From assembly GCF_034347385.1 (NCBI RefSeq), contig NZ_CP133777.1, forward strand, positions 2,294,001 to 2,358,000: a DNA stretch of 64,000 bases, read 5' to 3'. Source of the stretch: Actimicrobium sp. CCC2.4. Lineage in GTDB: Bacteria; Pseudomonadota; Gammaproteobacteria; Burkholderiales; Burkholderiaceae_D. Position 1 is the stretch's first letter. Each line of letters starts with the position of its first letter. Positions 44,511-53,819 of the stretch are shown piece after piece. A model generated the notes under the pieces. That model searched no databases. It had not been told where the DNA came from and saw nothing but the letters and a program-made list of their open reading frames with translations. The position numbers and the translations under genes were made by a program.

Positions 44511-44545
44511 CTACAAAAAGTGCCGCCGACAAGCGCCGGCGGCAC
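44511..44545 (-). terminator. Rho-independent terminator after cheV
   Basis: On the minus strand, GTGCCGCCG (44537-44545) pairs with CGGCGGCAC (44520-44528) across an 8-base loop, followed by CTTTTTG (T-run 44515-44519). It lies 16 bases past the cheV stop. Confidence 0.8.
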
Positions 44546-44560
44546 CGTCACAACGGTCGA

Positions 44561-45514
44561 TCAGGCGAGGACTTTACGGATCGCAGCAGCCAGTTCTTCG
44601 GCAACGAACTTGGCCACATACGCATCGGCACCGACGCTCTTGACATGGTCTTCATTGGTCGTGCCCGACAGTGACGAATGAATCACGACCGGCAAACCGG
44701 CAAAGCGCGGGTTTTGCTTGATGTTACGGGTCAGCGTAAAACCATCCATCTCCGGCATTTCGAGGTCGGTTAGCACCATCGCCACTTTATCGCGGATGGT
44801 CTGGCCTTCGGCTTCGGCGGCACTGGCCATCGCTTGCAGCTTGTCCCAGGCCTCCTTGCCGGTCTTGGTCATGATGTATTGCGCACCGATCGCTTCGAGT
44901 CCGGCCTCGATCAGCGAACGCGCTACCTGCGAGTCGTCGGCGGCGAGGATGACGCTGCCGGGCTTGAGCAGTAACTTCGGACCGATGGTCTCGGGATCAA
45001 CATCCTTGCCGCTGGTCGGCATGATGTGACGCAGAATTTGTTCGACATCAAGCACCTGCGCAAGCCGGGTCGGTTCGTTCGGGACTTCGAGCCGGGCGAT
45101 GCTGGTGATCATCCCCCCGACGCCGCTGGCCTCGGCCGACAATACCTGGCGCCATTCGAGCCTGACGATTTCTTCCACCGCTTCGACCGCAAAGGCCTGG
45201 GTCGAGCGCGCGTATTCGGTCACCAGCATGATGTTCAGTCCGGTCTTCGGAACGCAGCCGACCAGGGCGGGCAGGTCGATGACGGGGATGATCTGACCGC
45301 GCAGATTGACGACGCCCAGCAGGTTCGGATGGGCCCCGGCGACTGCAGTGAGTTCGGGCATCGCAACGATTTCACGGACCTTGAACACATTGATGCCGTA
45401 CAGCTCCGAGCGATCCCCGTTGGCGTCGCCGCCTAAACGAAACAGTAATAACTCGAACTGGTTGGAGCCGGTCAGGTTGGTACGTTCATCGACTTCTTGC
45501 TGGACTGATTTCAT
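44561..45514 (-). CDS. cheV: Chemotaxis coupling protein CheV (CheW-REC)
   Basis: A 317-residue CheW-receiver fusion. The CheW domain (about 18-165) carries LGVVNLRGQIIPVIDL and NIMLVTEY; the receiver (about 187-315) has the acidic pair ADDSQVARS (Asp193, Asp194), the phosphoacceptor Asp250 in VLTDLEMPEMDGF and a lysine late in the domain. It would couple chemoreceptors to CheA and dampen the response through phosphorylation. No other chemotaxis gene is nearby. A strong terminator follows. Confidence 0.94.
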   Translation of the reverse strand: MKSVQQEVDERTNLTGSNQFELLLFRLGGDANGDRSELYGINVFKVREIVAMPELTAVAGAHPNLLGVVNLRGQIIPVIDLPALVGCVPKTGLNIMLVTEYARSTQAFAVEAVEEIVRLEWRQVLSAEASGVGGMITSIARLEVPNEPTRLAQVLDVEQILRHIMPTSGKDVDPETIGPKLLLKPGSVILAADDSQVARSLIEAGLEAIGAQYIMTKTGKEAWDKLQAMASAAEAEGQTIRDKVAMVLTDLEMPEMDGFTLTRNIKQNPRFAGLPVVIHSSLSGTTNEDHVKSVGADAYVAKFVAEELAAAIRKVLA

Positions 45515-45583
45515 GAGTGGCCTCGGTAACGAAGGGAGCAGGATGCTGTAGTGATTATCGGTTGTTATTGAGCAATACGGAAT

Positions 45584-46276
45584 TTATCGTTTCGCATATT
45601 GTGACGTGCCAAACAACACCTCCCTGGCCTTGTCGTCCGTCAGCGGCTTGCGCAGATCGGCCAATACCTTGACGCCGCGCTGCACGGCAGGGCGTGCGGC
45701 GATGTCATCGAACCAGCGCTGCACCTGCGGAAAGTCGCTCAGTGTAATGCCCTGGTTCTGCCATGAGCGGACCCACGGAAAGGTCGCGATATCGGCGATC
45801 GTGTAGTCGCTGCCGGCCAGCCAGGTCTGCCCGCTCAGACGGCGTTCCAGTACGCCGTACAAACGGTGCGCCTCGTTGGTGTAGCGGTCGACTGCATAGG
45901 CAATTTTTTCGGGTGCGTAGATGCGGAAGTGATGGGCTTGTCCCAGCATCGGACCGACGCCGCCCATCTGGAACATCAGCCATTGCAGCGTCGTGAATTT
46001 TTCGCGATCGGTGTTACCCAGGAAGCGGCCGCTCTTGCCGGCGAGATACAGCAGGATGGCACCGGACTCGAACAGCGAGATCGGTTTGTCATCGGGACCA
46101 TCGGCATCGACAATCGCGGGAATCTTGTTATTCGGGGAAATGGCCAGAAAATCCGGCTTGAATTGGTCGCCCGCGCCGATATCGATGTGATGCACGCGGT
46201 AGGGCAGGCCAAGCTCTTCGAGCAGGATGTGGACCTTGTGGCCGTTCGGGGTAGCGGTGGAATAGACATCGATCAT
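45584..46276 (-). CDS. Glutathione S-transferase, YfcG/YghU-like
   Basis: A 230-residue cytoplasmic GST. The N-terminal thioredoxin-like half (about 1-80) has IDVYSTATPNGHKVHILLEEL and the cis-Pro region NNKIPAIV with FESGAILLYL; the C-terminal all-helical half begins near TLQWLMFQMGGVGPM. The beginning resembles the Nu-class disulfide-bond reductases YfcG/YghU (Thr/Asn-type active site, no catalytic Cys). The ATG at 46276 has CGGAG upstream. A second, unrelated GST is at 51893. Confidence 0.88.
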   Translation of the reverse strand: MIDVYSTATPNGHKVHILLEELGLPYRVHHIDIGAGDQFKPDFLAISPNNKIPAIVDADGPDDKPISLFESGAILLYLAGKSGRFLGNTDREKFTTLQWLMFQMGGVGPMLGQAHHFRIYAPEKIAYAVDRYTNEAHRLYGVLERRLSGQTWLAGSDYTIADIATFPWVRSWQNQGITLSDFPQVQRWFDDIAARPAVQRGVKVLADLRKPLTDDKAREVLFGTSQYAKR

Positions 46277-46389
46277 GAAAGCTCCGTCACATGAAAACTG
46301 CGTGAACACTGCGAGCCGTGATTATGCCGTTGTTTGACGCGCCGGTGCAGCCCATCTGGCAGCACCGGCGGTCGTTCAGGAATGCCGAC

Positions 46390-47652
46390 TCAGGAACGCG
46401 TGATCGGCAGTTCCAGGTCCTCGCCGGGGAGTCCCATGTGCTTCGACAATTCCAGCTTGGCGATGGCATTGCGATGCACCTCGTCCGGACCATCAGCGAT
46501 GCGCAGCGTGCGATTGCCTGCCCACATTGAGGCCAGCGGGAAATCATCCGACACGCCGCCTGCACCGTGCGCCTGGATAGCCCAATCGAGTACTTGCTGG
46601 GCCACGTTCGGGGCCAGCACCTTGATCATGGCGATCTCGGCCTTGGCGTGCTTGTTGCCGACGGTGTCCATCATCCAGGCCGCTTTGAGTGTCAGCAAGC
46701 GGGCGCTGTCGATCTGGATGCGTGACTCGGCAATACGTTCGCGCCAGATGCTTTGCTCAGAAATCTTGCGACCGAAGGCGACCCGTTCGTTGAGCCGTTT
46801 GCACATCAGTTCGAGCGCCCGTTCTGCCACGCCGATGGCGCGCATGCAGTGGTGAATGCGGCCAGGTCCGAGCCGGCCCTGGGCGATTTCAAAGCCACGG
46901 CCTTCGCCGAGCAGAATGTTCGAGACCGGGACGCGAACATTCTCGAAGCGGATTTCGCAATGGCCGTGCGGCGCATCGTCATAACCGAACACCGGCAGTG
47001 GCCGCACGATAGTGACGCCTTTGGTGGCAACCGGTACCAGAATCATCGATTGCTGGGAATGGCGGGCGGCTTCGGGATCGGTCTTGCCCATCAGGATGAA
47101 GATCTTGCAGCGCGGATCGCCGGCGCCGGAAATCCACCACTTGTGACCGTTGATGACGTACTCGTCGCCATCGCGTTCGATGCGGGTGGCGATGTTGGTG
47201 GCGTCCGACGAGGCGACGGCCGGTTCGGTCATGGCAAACGCGGAACGGATTTCGCCGCGCAGCAGTGGCTCCAGCCATTCGACCTTGTGCGCCTCGACGC
47301 CATAGCGTTCGATGGTTTCCATGTTGCCTGTATCGGGCGCGCTGCAATTAAAGACTTCCGGCGCCCAGCCGACGCGACCCATGATTTCGCACAACGGGGC
47401 GTAGTCCAGGTTGGACAAGCCTTCCGGTGCGCGCTCTGATTTTGGCAGGAACAGGTTCCACAGGCCTTGTTCACGCGCCAGCGGCTTGAGTCGTTCCATT
47501 AATTCGGTGGCCAGCCAGCGGTTCCCTTTTTCGGTGCCGTTGCGGTCGATTTCCTGCTTGTAGGCTTTTTCGTTCGGATAGATATGCTCGTCCATAAAAG
47601 CCAGTAACTTCGTCTGAAGCGTCTTGCATCGTTCCGAATACGCGAATTCCAT
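46390..47652 (-). CDS. Acyl-CoA dehydrogenase family protein
   Basis: FAD-dependent enzyme of 420 residues catalysing alpha,beta-dehydrogenation of an acyl-CoA. It has the flavin-binding [15 protein letters not shown] and [14 protein letters not shown] segments in the middle domain and [16 protein letters not shown] in the C-terminal domain. This resembles the ACAD10/11 or FadE-like subgroup, consistent with the aminoglycoside-phosphotransferase-like neighbour. The start ATG at 47652 follows AGGAGACAAG. The gene is downstream of the phosphotransferase gene in the same direction (43-base gap) and forms a likely operon with it. Confidence 0.92.
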   Translation of the reverse strand: MEFAYSERCKTLQTKLLAFMDEHIYPNEKAYKQEIDRNGTEKGNRWLATELMERLKPLAREQGLWNLFLPKSERAPEGLSNLDYAPLCEIMGRVGWAPEVFNCSAPDTGNMETIERYGVEAHKVEWLEPLLRGEIRSAFAMTEPAVASSDATNIATRIERDGDEYVINGHKWWISGAGDPRCKIFILMGKTDPEAARHSQQSMILVPVATKGVTIVRPLPVFGYDDAPHGHCEIRFENVRVPVSNILLGEGRGFEIAQGRLGPGRIHHCMRAIGVAERALELMCKRLNERVAFGRKISEQSIWRERIAESRIQIDSARLLTLKAAWMMDTVGNKHAKAEIAMIKVLAPNVAQQVLDWAIQAHGAGGVSDDFPLASMWAGNRTLRIADGPDEVHRNAIAKLELSKHMGLPGEDLELPITRS

Positions 47653-47695
47653 CTTGTCTCCTGTTGGTTTGTTGTGGATGGTGTGAGGGCAAAAT

Positions 47696-48754
47696 TTATT
47701 GCTTGCAGGCGTATTGCCAGCCCATCTCGGCCATCGCACGGGCAGCCTGGCCGGCTTTCAAGGCCTGGGCGCTGGCAGCGGTGCCGTCGACGAAACGCTT
47801 CATGATTCCTTGCAGGATGCCGGCCATGCGGAACATGTTGTAGGCCAGGTAGAAATTGAAGTCTTCGGGGCGGATGGTCTTGCCGGTACGGGCGCAATAC
47901 GTGGCGATGTATTCGGCTTCGGTCGGAATGCCGAGAGCCGGCAAGTCCAGCCCGCCGATGCCGCGGAACTGGCCGGGAGGAATGTGCCAGCTCATGCAGT
48001 GATACGAAAAATCTGCCAGCGGATGGCCCAGCGTCGATAGCTCCCAGTCGAGGATCGCGAGGATGCGTGGCTCGGTCGGATGGAACATCATATTGTCGAG
48101 GCGGAAGTCACCGTGGACGATACTGGTTTCGTCGCCGGGCGGGATGTTCTTCGGCAGCCATTCCATCAAGTGATCCATGGCGTCGATTTTTTCGGTCTCG
48201 GAAGCCTTGTACTGGCGGGTCCAGCGATCGATCTGGCGACCGAAGTAGTTGCCGGGTTTGCCGTACTCGGCCAGGCCGATGGCGGCGTAATCGATGGTGT
48301 GCAATTGCGCGATGACACGGTTCATTTCATCGTAGTGGGCCGCGCGTTCGGCCTTGTCCATGCCCGGCAGCGACTGGTCCCACAAGACCCGGCCGTCGAC
48401 AAATTCCATCAAATAGAAGGCGCGGCCGATGACGGCTTCGTCGGTGCACAGCGTGTATTGTTTTGCGGCTGGAAAGCCTGCCTTGTTCAGTGCATCCATG
48501 ACGCGGTATTCGCGGTCGATGGCATGTGCCGATGGCAGCAGTTTGGCGGCCGGTCCGGGCTTGGTGCGCAGCACGTAATGCTGGCCGTTCGCATTGATTT
48601 TGAAGGTCGGATTCGACTGCCCGCCTTTGAACTGCTCGATCGTGAGCGGTCCCGAGAAGCCGTCGACGTGACGCGACAGGTATTCCTGCAGCGCTACGAG
48701 GTCGAATTGCTGGCGTTCGGCGACGGGCATGGTGCCCATGAATTCTTCAAACAT
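47696..48754 (-). CDS. Phosphotransferase family protein (ACAD10/11-type kinase domain)
   Basis: A 352-residue aminoglycoside-phosphotransferase-fold protein. Key residues: HGDFRLDN catalytic loop, the ILDWE metal-binding segment, and the lysine-containing N lobe ([10 protein letters not shown]). In actinobacteria and animals this fold is fused to or paired with acyl-CoA dehydrogenases (ACAD10/11), where it phosphorylates 4-hydroxyacyl-CoAs so they can be degraded; the same pairing here suggests that role. The ATG at 48754 is preceded by AGGAG. It precedes the dehydrogenase gene on the same strand. Confidence 0.88.
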   Translation of the reverse strand: MFEEFMGTMPVAERQQFDLVALQEYLSRHVDGFSGPLTIEQFKGGQSNPTFKINANGQHYVLRTKPGPAAKLLPSAHAIDREYRVMDALNKAGFPAAKQYTLCTDEAVIGRAFYLMEFVDGRVLWDQSLPGMDKAERAAHYDEMNRVIAQLHTIDYAAIGLAEYGKPGNYFGRQIDRWTRQYKASETEKIDAMDHLMEWLPKNIPPGDETSIVHGDFRLDNMMFHPTEPRILAILDWELSTLGHPLADFSYHCMSWHIPPGQFRGIGGLDLPALGIPTEAEYIATYCARTGKTIRPEDFNFYLAYNMFRMAGILQGIMKRFVDGTAASAQALKAGQAARAMAEMGWQYACKQ

Positions 48755-48850
48755 CTGGTCTCCTGAGTGCTTTGGTTTTGTATTCTACATTAACGAATCG
48801 TACGACCGTACTATTTAAGTCCGGCTTGATTGCGAAGTCAACAATGCGGG

Positions 48851-49630
48851 TCAACGGTAGTGCGGTGTGCGTTTTTCCAGGAAAGCACCGATGCCTTCCT
48901 GAGCGTCACGATGGTGGAGAGATTCGACAAAACTGTGTTTTTCAGCATCGGCATGTTCGGCAAGTGTGCTGGTTGCAGCCTCGCGCACCAAAGCCTTGAT
49001 GCGTTGGACCGCATTCGGTGAGCGACCGGCCAGCTGGTCAGCCCATTCGAGAGCGGCATCGAGCGCGCTGCCGTCGGGCACAATGCGGTTGACCAGGCCT
49101 AATTGGAAGAGTCGTTCAGCGCTGACCGGCCTGCCATCCATCAGCAATTCGGTAACAAGCTGGCGCGGTAGTGCCTGGTGCAGGAACCATGAACCGCCGC
49201 CGTCAGGTGTCAGGCCGACATTGACATACGCCATCAGGAATTTTGCCGACGCACCGGCCACAATCAGGTCGCAAGCGAGCGCTAGCGAAAAGCCGGCACC
49301 GGCGGCAGCACCGTCGACGGCCGCGATGACCGGCTTCGGACAATCCCGTAACGCATCGACCCAGCCATTGAGCAGGTCGATCGAACCGGCCTGCACGGCG
49401 CGTGGTAGCGCACGATTTTCCATTAGGCGGGTTAGATCGCCGCCGGCACAAAAAAAGTTGTCGGCGCCAGTCAGGACAACCATGCGGATGGAATCGTCGC
49501 GCCCGGCGGTGGCTAAGGTTTCAATGGCCGCTGCCGTCATATCTGGATGTAGTGCGTTGCGCTTGCCCGGATTAGACATGGTGACAATGAGTGTGGCGTT
49601 GTGGCGGGTGGCCAGTAATTCTGCTGACAT
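48851..49630 (-). CDS. Enoyl-CoA hydratase/isomerase family protein
   Basis: A 259-residue crotonase-fold enzyme. The oxyanion-hole region is AVDGAAAGAGFSLALACDLI, and the second conserved region GLTPDGGGSWFLHQAL includes the acidic/glycine-rich catalytic loop. The start is ATG at 49630; a frame open further upstream has no similarity. With the downstream phosphotransferase and acyl-CoA dehydrogenase, it completes a three-gene acyl-CoA catabolism cluster, though the 96-base gap to the phosphotransferase gene leaves room for its own promoter. Hydratase versus isomerase or hydrolase cannot be told. Confidence 0.88.
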   Translation of the reverse strand: MSAELLATRHNATLIVTMSNPGKRNALHPDMTAAAIETLATAGRDDSIRMVVLTGADNFFCAGGDLTRLMENRALPRAVQAGSIDLLNGWVDALRDCPKPVIAAVDGAAAGAGFSLALACDLIVAGASAKFLMAYVNVGLTPDGGGSWFLHQALPRQLVTELLMDGRPVSAERLFQLGLVNRIVPDGSALDAALEWADQLAGRSPNAVQRIKALVREAATSTLAEHADAEKHSFVESLHHRDAQEGIGAFLEKRTPHYR

Positions 49631-50037
49631 AGTCGGTAGTTGACAATAGTGACGAAAAGAGCGGCAATGATGCATGATTTGTGTGCGCTTGGGGCGGGGC
49701 GGGCAACTTGCAACTTGAACATAAATCCCCGAGAATGCGGCCTGCTATGCCCGATGAAGCCTCATAGCGTCACGACACGGAAACCCGGAGTCGCCGAAAA
49801 GCCCATCTGCTGGGTTCAGCGTTGAAATCAAATGATCTGTCACCGCATGTCTTAAGTTCGATGCGCGGCGGTGCCATTTTTTGACTGTTGGTAGGAGTTT
49901 CAGAAGTTGCAATTGCGGGAATCCTTGACAATCAGGCTGATTTCGCTTTTTTGTGCTGAAAATTTTGTATATGATCAATCTTGGTTATGGGTAACTGTTA
50001 GTGGCTGCAGAGGCCTTTTGTGAGGAAATTCAAAACG
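49631..50037. other. 407-base intergenic region with two hairpins, no gene recognised
   Basis: Gap between the divergent enoyl-CoA hydratase gene and the FimV-like gene. It contains two small predicted hairpins: CGAC-A-CGG/CCG-GA-GTCG (49773-49793) and CCCA/TGGG (49802-49814), about 230 bases before the FimV-like start. No coding frame is convincing. The sequence may hold a long 5' leader. Confidence 0.45.
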
Positions 50038-51861
50038 ATGACGCGCCTAAAGCTGAATCCGGCATTGCACCGGATTGCAATCGCAGCAATCACCTTGTGC
50101 GCCGGTTCTGCCCACGCTGTCGGCATCGGGACAGTTCAGGTCCAATCCGGTCTTGGTCAAGTGCTCCAGTTATCCGTTCCAGTGATCGGTGCCGATAGTG
50201 CCGAACTAATTGCCTCCTGCGTCAAAGCCCGCCTTGAATCATCGGACGGCGTCTTTATCGCGTCTCCCGTGGTTTCCATCAACAAATCGTCCCAGGGATC
50301 GACCTCCATTCAGATCACAACCCGACAGCCTGTCTACGAGCCAGCGATGTCCGTATCAATCGACCTGACTTGCGGGGCACGGGTTCATCGTGATTTCCAG
50401 ATTTTGCTTGATCCCATCAGTACATTTATTGATGTGCCCGGTGCGACGGCACTACGCAATGCACCGCCCAAGACCGTTGGTGGACCACGCGTCCTTGCTG
50501 GTAATTCCTCGTCCGCACTGGTGCCTGGCCGCGCCAGTGACAACCAGACTACGACAGTCGATGGCAACAAAAGACGGGACCTTACTGCGGCAGAAGGAAA
50601 ACGTGTCGCCGTTAATCTGGCACCTTTAGCGCCAATACCGCGTAGCGCTTCATCCCGCAATGTCCTGAAACTGTCATCGCAGGAGTTGACAGCGGCAGAA
50701 CTTGCTTCATTGGGGCAACTCAAGCTCACCAGCCAATTGGCTGAGCCGGTCTCTGGCGCAGGTGCGCCGTCCGGTGACGATCTTGCCGCGGCCCGGCGGC
50801 GCTACGCAATGGTGTTACGTGGCGAAGATCCAATTAAATCGGCTGATCAGGAAAGTCTCACACAACAAAATCAAATCACTACGCTCAAGCAGCAATCCGA
50901 CGCCGGCAATGCGCGGCATGTTGCTGACCAGGCTGCTTTTGATGACTTGCAAAAAAATTCCATGTCGCTCGGATGGTTTGCCGGCCTTGCGGCATTGCTG
51001 CTAGGGAGTATTGGTGTTGCGGGATGGTTGGGTTGGCGGCTGAAGAACTTGTACAAGCAGCCATCCGCGATACCCTGGGACGTGAGTATTCTGCGTAACG
51101 AGACCGGAACTGCGGCGGGTGCGACCGAATCCGCTGACCGGGCGGATCAAGCAGGACCCGTGCCATTTGGCTTGTTCGGTGCCGGCAGGAACCCGGTACG
51201 TACTGTGTCGGCTGAACCGGAATTCCTGCAGGTCCGCGACGAACCGGAAGAGAGTCATTCTGCGGGTGGTATAGCGGAGACCACCGGTGCCGCGATCGGC
51301 AAAACCGATTCTCCGGTTTCAGTCGTCCATGAAACATTGCAATTTTATCCGGCTAGAGTCGAACACTTGAAGGTCGAAGAAATTTCGGATGTGATGCAGG
51401 AAGCAGAATTCTGGGTGTCGCTCAACGATCCCGGTCGCGCCATCGAAATCCTCGAGCCTTATGGCAATCTGGAGCAGCCCGAATCACCGATGCCCTGGCT
51501 ATTTTTGCTGGACCTGTACCGCGATTGCGATAATCAGACCAGCTACGAAGCGCTGCGCGAACGGACCATCCGTATCTTCAATACCCGTATTCCCGGCTGG
51601 GATGAAGTTCCGGACGTCGCTCCGGCGGCCAGTCTAGAAAATTTTCCGCATGTCGTCGAACAGATCTCCGCGTTGTGGGAAACCGAACAAATCCTGCCGT
51701 ATCTCGAGAGTCTTGTACTCGACAAACGTGATGGTATCCGGCGCGGCTTCGACATTGAGGTTTATCAAGAAATCATGTTGCTGTTATCGATTGCGCGGGG
51801 TTTTGGTCCGGCCCGGCGAGCTGGTGCCGTCAAGGACATGCCTGATCTGACACTGGAATAG
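50038..51861 (+). CDS. FimV-like envelope protein
   Basis: A 607-residue protein that resembles FimV/HubP, polar organisers of type IV pili. Signal peptide about 1-27 (IAIAAITLCAGSAHA), then the FimV N-terminal type segment GIGTVQVQSGLGQVLQLSVPV, a Ser/Ala-rich linker, a membrane helix near 308-332 (WFAGLAALLLGSIGVAGWLG) and a C-terminal cytoplasmic part with TPR/FimV-C-like helical repeats (EAEFWVSLNDPGRAIEILEPY). No LysM domain is obvious. The start could instead be a GTG at 50020. It precedes a GST gene by 31 bases. Confidence 0.78.
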   Translation: MTRLKLNPALHRIAIAAITLCAGSAHAVGIGTVQVQSGLGQVLQLSVPVIGADSAELIASCVKARLESSDGVFIASPVVSINKSSQGSTSIQITTRQPVYEPAMSVSIDLTCGARVHRDFQILLDPISTFIDVPGATALRNAPPKTVGGPRVLAGNSSSALVPGRASDNQTTTVDGNKRRDLTAAEGKRVAVNLAPLAPIPRSASSRNVLKLSSQELTAAELASLGQLKLTSQLAEPVSGAGAPSGDDLAAARRRYAMVLRGEDPIKSADQESLTQQNQITTLKQQSDAGNARHVADQAAFDDLQKNSMSLGWFAGLAALLLGSIGVAGWLGWRLKNLYKQPSAIPWDVSILRNETGTAAGATESADRADQAGPVPFGLFGAGRNPVRTVSAEPEFLQVRDEPEESHSAGGIAETTGAAIGKTDSPVSVVHETLQFYPARVEHLKVEEISDVMQEAEFWVSLNDPGRAIEILEPYGNLEQPESPMPWLFLLDLYRDCDNQTSYEALRERTIRIFNTRIPGWDEVPDVAPAASLENFPHVVEQISALWETEQILPYLESLVLDKRDGIRRGFDIEVYQEIMLLLSIARGFGPARRAGAVKDMPDLTLE

Positions 51862-51892
51862 CTATTCGGTTTTACCCTGGAGACTAAAAACA

Positions 51893-52549
51893 ATGATCAA
51901 ACTCGCCGGCTTTGCGTTAAGCAACTACTACAACAAAGCCAAACTTGTTTTGCTGGAAAAAAATATCCCGTTTCAGGAAGAACTTGTCTGGACGGACAAA
52001 TCAGCCGCCTTGCTCGTCAAGTCACCCTTCGGGAAAATTCCGTATATTGAGACCGCAGACGGGCCGTTGTGCGAGTCGCAAGTGATCGTCGATTACCTCG
52101 AGCAGTGTTATCCGCTCATGCCCTTGTTGCCGTCTGACCTGTTTGCCGCTGCCAAACTGAAAGAATTGATCACGGTAATTGAGTTGCACCTTGAACTGGT
52201 GGCACGCGAATTGTACGCAGAAGCTTTTTTTGGCGGAAAAGTCAGCGAAGAGACTAAAGCGCGAACTTACAAACTGCTCAAGCGCAACGTCAGTGCCTTC
52301 GCGCGTTTGGCCAGGTTTGAACCCTATGTGGGAGGCGCCGAGTTCAGCTTGGCGGACTGCGCCGCGCTGGTTCACCTGCCGCTGGTCTCCATCGCTTCAA
52401 GGAACGTACTTGGCGAGGATGTCCTTGCCGGCCTGCCTGTACGTGACTACCTGACGATGCTGGGCCAGCGACCGCACGTGCAGCGCATCAATACTGACCG
52501 CAAGATCAATCAGGACCTGATGGCAAAGCGTTCTGTTAAGCCAGCCTGA
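51893..52549 (+). CDS. Glutathione S-transferase family protein
   Basis: A 218-residue cytoplasmic GST. The N-terminal thioredoxin-like domain shows KLAGFALSNYYNKAKLVLLEK with the cis-Pro segment FGKIPYIETADGPLCESQVIVDYL; the helical C-terminal half runs from about residue 85. It belongs to a different subgroup from the GST at 45584. It follows the FimV-like gene on the same strand after 31 bases and is convergent with the HD-GYP-like gene (one-base gap). The substrate is unknown. Confidence 0.85.
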   Translation: MIKLAGFALSNYYNKAKLVLLEKNIPFQEELVWTDKSAALLVKSPFGKIPYIETADGPLCESQVIVDYLEQCYPLMPLLPSDLFAAAKLKELITVIELHLELVARELYAEAFFGGKVSEETKARTYKLLKRNVSAFARLARFEPYVGGAEFSLADCAALVHLPLVSIASRNVLGEDVLAGLPVRDYLTMLGQRPHVQRINTDRKINQDLMAKRSVKPA

Positions 52550-52550
52550 T

Positions 52551-53687
52551 TTACAGGTTGGCGTCGCTACCCCATAGCTGATGCATGTTGAATCGGACCG
52601 AGGCAGCATCGGCGTGTAAGACTTCGCGTATTTTCGTCAGTGCCCGTGCCGTATCGCGCTTGATCGGAAACGCCAGGGGTGCGCCGTGGGGGCCAAGCAG
52701 CGCATGCACGATCGGCGTCGTAGAACTCACTCCCTGGCTGGTCACTACCCCGACTTCCCCGTTTTCCAGTTTGACGAAGGTGCCGCAAGGATAGATTCCG
52801 AGCTCACGCAAGAAGCTGGCCGCGAGGAGGGCATCGATCTTGTTTTTTTCGTTCAGTAAAATGTCGCGCAGGGCCGCATTGGGTAACATTTTCTTGCGAT
52901 AAGTACGCGCAACTACCCGCGCACAATAGCGGTCGGTCAGCATCAGCAGTTTGGCATTGCTCATCATTTCGCCGCCGCGCTTGCCGGAAGAATAGCCGCT
53001 ACCGTCTTCGTTTTCATGATGCTGCAGGATGCAGTTCAACCAGTCTTCATCTTTGACGCCTGCTTCGCGCAAGAGCCTGACGCTTTCCGCCGGATGCCGG
53101 TAAATGACTTTGCGTTCGCCGTCGGTAAGTTGATTGCCGTTGGTTTGCAAGTGGCCATGTTCGCGCAGCATGCCAAGATTCATTGTCAGTGCGGCAGCTG
53201 TGACCGATACAAGTTCCGCCTCGGATTTACCGTTTTGGTTGCCGACGTGCGCCACCAGAATGGCGGTGTCGATGCAATGCCGGACCGCATATTCGCCGAC
53301 ATCCTGATTCAATAAAATTGTCGCCACTGCCACATCACTGTTAATGGAAACCGCATAGCGAATGGCTTTTGCGACTTCGATGATCTTGGATTGGACCTCG
53401 GTTTCATTGCCGATATTGAACAACAGTCGTTCAAGTCGCTTGATGGCTTGATTAATGATGCGCAAGGCAGAGGCCTGCTCGGGCTTGACGACGGGAGGAT
53501 TTTCTTTTTTTGACGGGCCGGCAGTCCCACTGATGAACAAGCCGCGTTCGATCAGACGCTCAATCTGTAGTCCGCTGTGGACGATCTGGCCCTGTCTCAA
53601 TAATAAATGACCGGCCAGATCGGTGATGTCCCAAGGGAGAGCTTGTCCGGAGACGATATCGGCCAGATTGATGCGGCGTTGTTCCAT
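52551..53687 (-). CDS. Degenerate HD-GYP-type protein
   Basis: A 378-residue protein. After an N-terminal DUF3391-like segment (about 1-60), an HD-GYP-like domain spans about 110-310. Landmarks are HCID (His137), HP (198-199), LQHHENEDGSGY (222-232) and the final TDRYCARVVARTYR. The metal-binding HD dyad expected in LHDIGK is replaced by Met169-Asn170 in AALTMNLGML, and GYP is Gly-Tyr-Ser. Cyclic-di-GMP hydrolysis is therefore unlikely; a sensing or scaffold role is an inference. The ATG at 53687 follows a GGGGG-rich site. Convergent with the GST gene. Confidence 0.85.
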   Translation of the reverse strand: MEQRRINLADIVSGQALPWDITDLAGHLLLRQGQIVHSGLQIERLIERGLFISGTAGPSKKENPPVVKPEQASALRIINQAIKRLERLLFNIGNETEVQSKIIEVAKAIRYAVSINSDVAVATILLNQDVGEYAVRHCIDTAILVAHVGNQNGKSEAELVSVTAAALTMNLGMLREHGHLQTNGNQLTDGERKVIYRHPAESVRLLREAGVKDEDWLNCILQHHENEDGSGYSSGKRGGEMMSNAKLLMLTDRYCARVVARTYRKKMLPNAALRDILLNEKNKIDALLAASFLRELGIYPCGTFVKLENGEVGVVTSQGVSSTTPIVHALLGPHGAPLAFPIKRDTARALTKIREVLHADAASVRFNMHQLWGSDANL

Positions 53688-53819
53688 GCTTGCCCCCGGA
53701 AGTGCGCCATGTTGGCTGGCGTCTTCATCTGACGCTGCTGTTTGACGCTGCAAAAATTACTCTTGGGAATAAATGTTTATAAGAAACATGATTGCACGGA
53801 AACGATCTTCGGTATGTTG

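Noticed and set aside
49738-49860. Cyclic-di-GMP (GEMM) riboswitch before the FimV-like gene
   Set aside because: The GEMM core motifs do not match; only two simple hairpins are present.
49745-49978. 77-residue minus-strand frame
   Set aside because: No motif, no ribosome binding site and overlaps the hairpin region.
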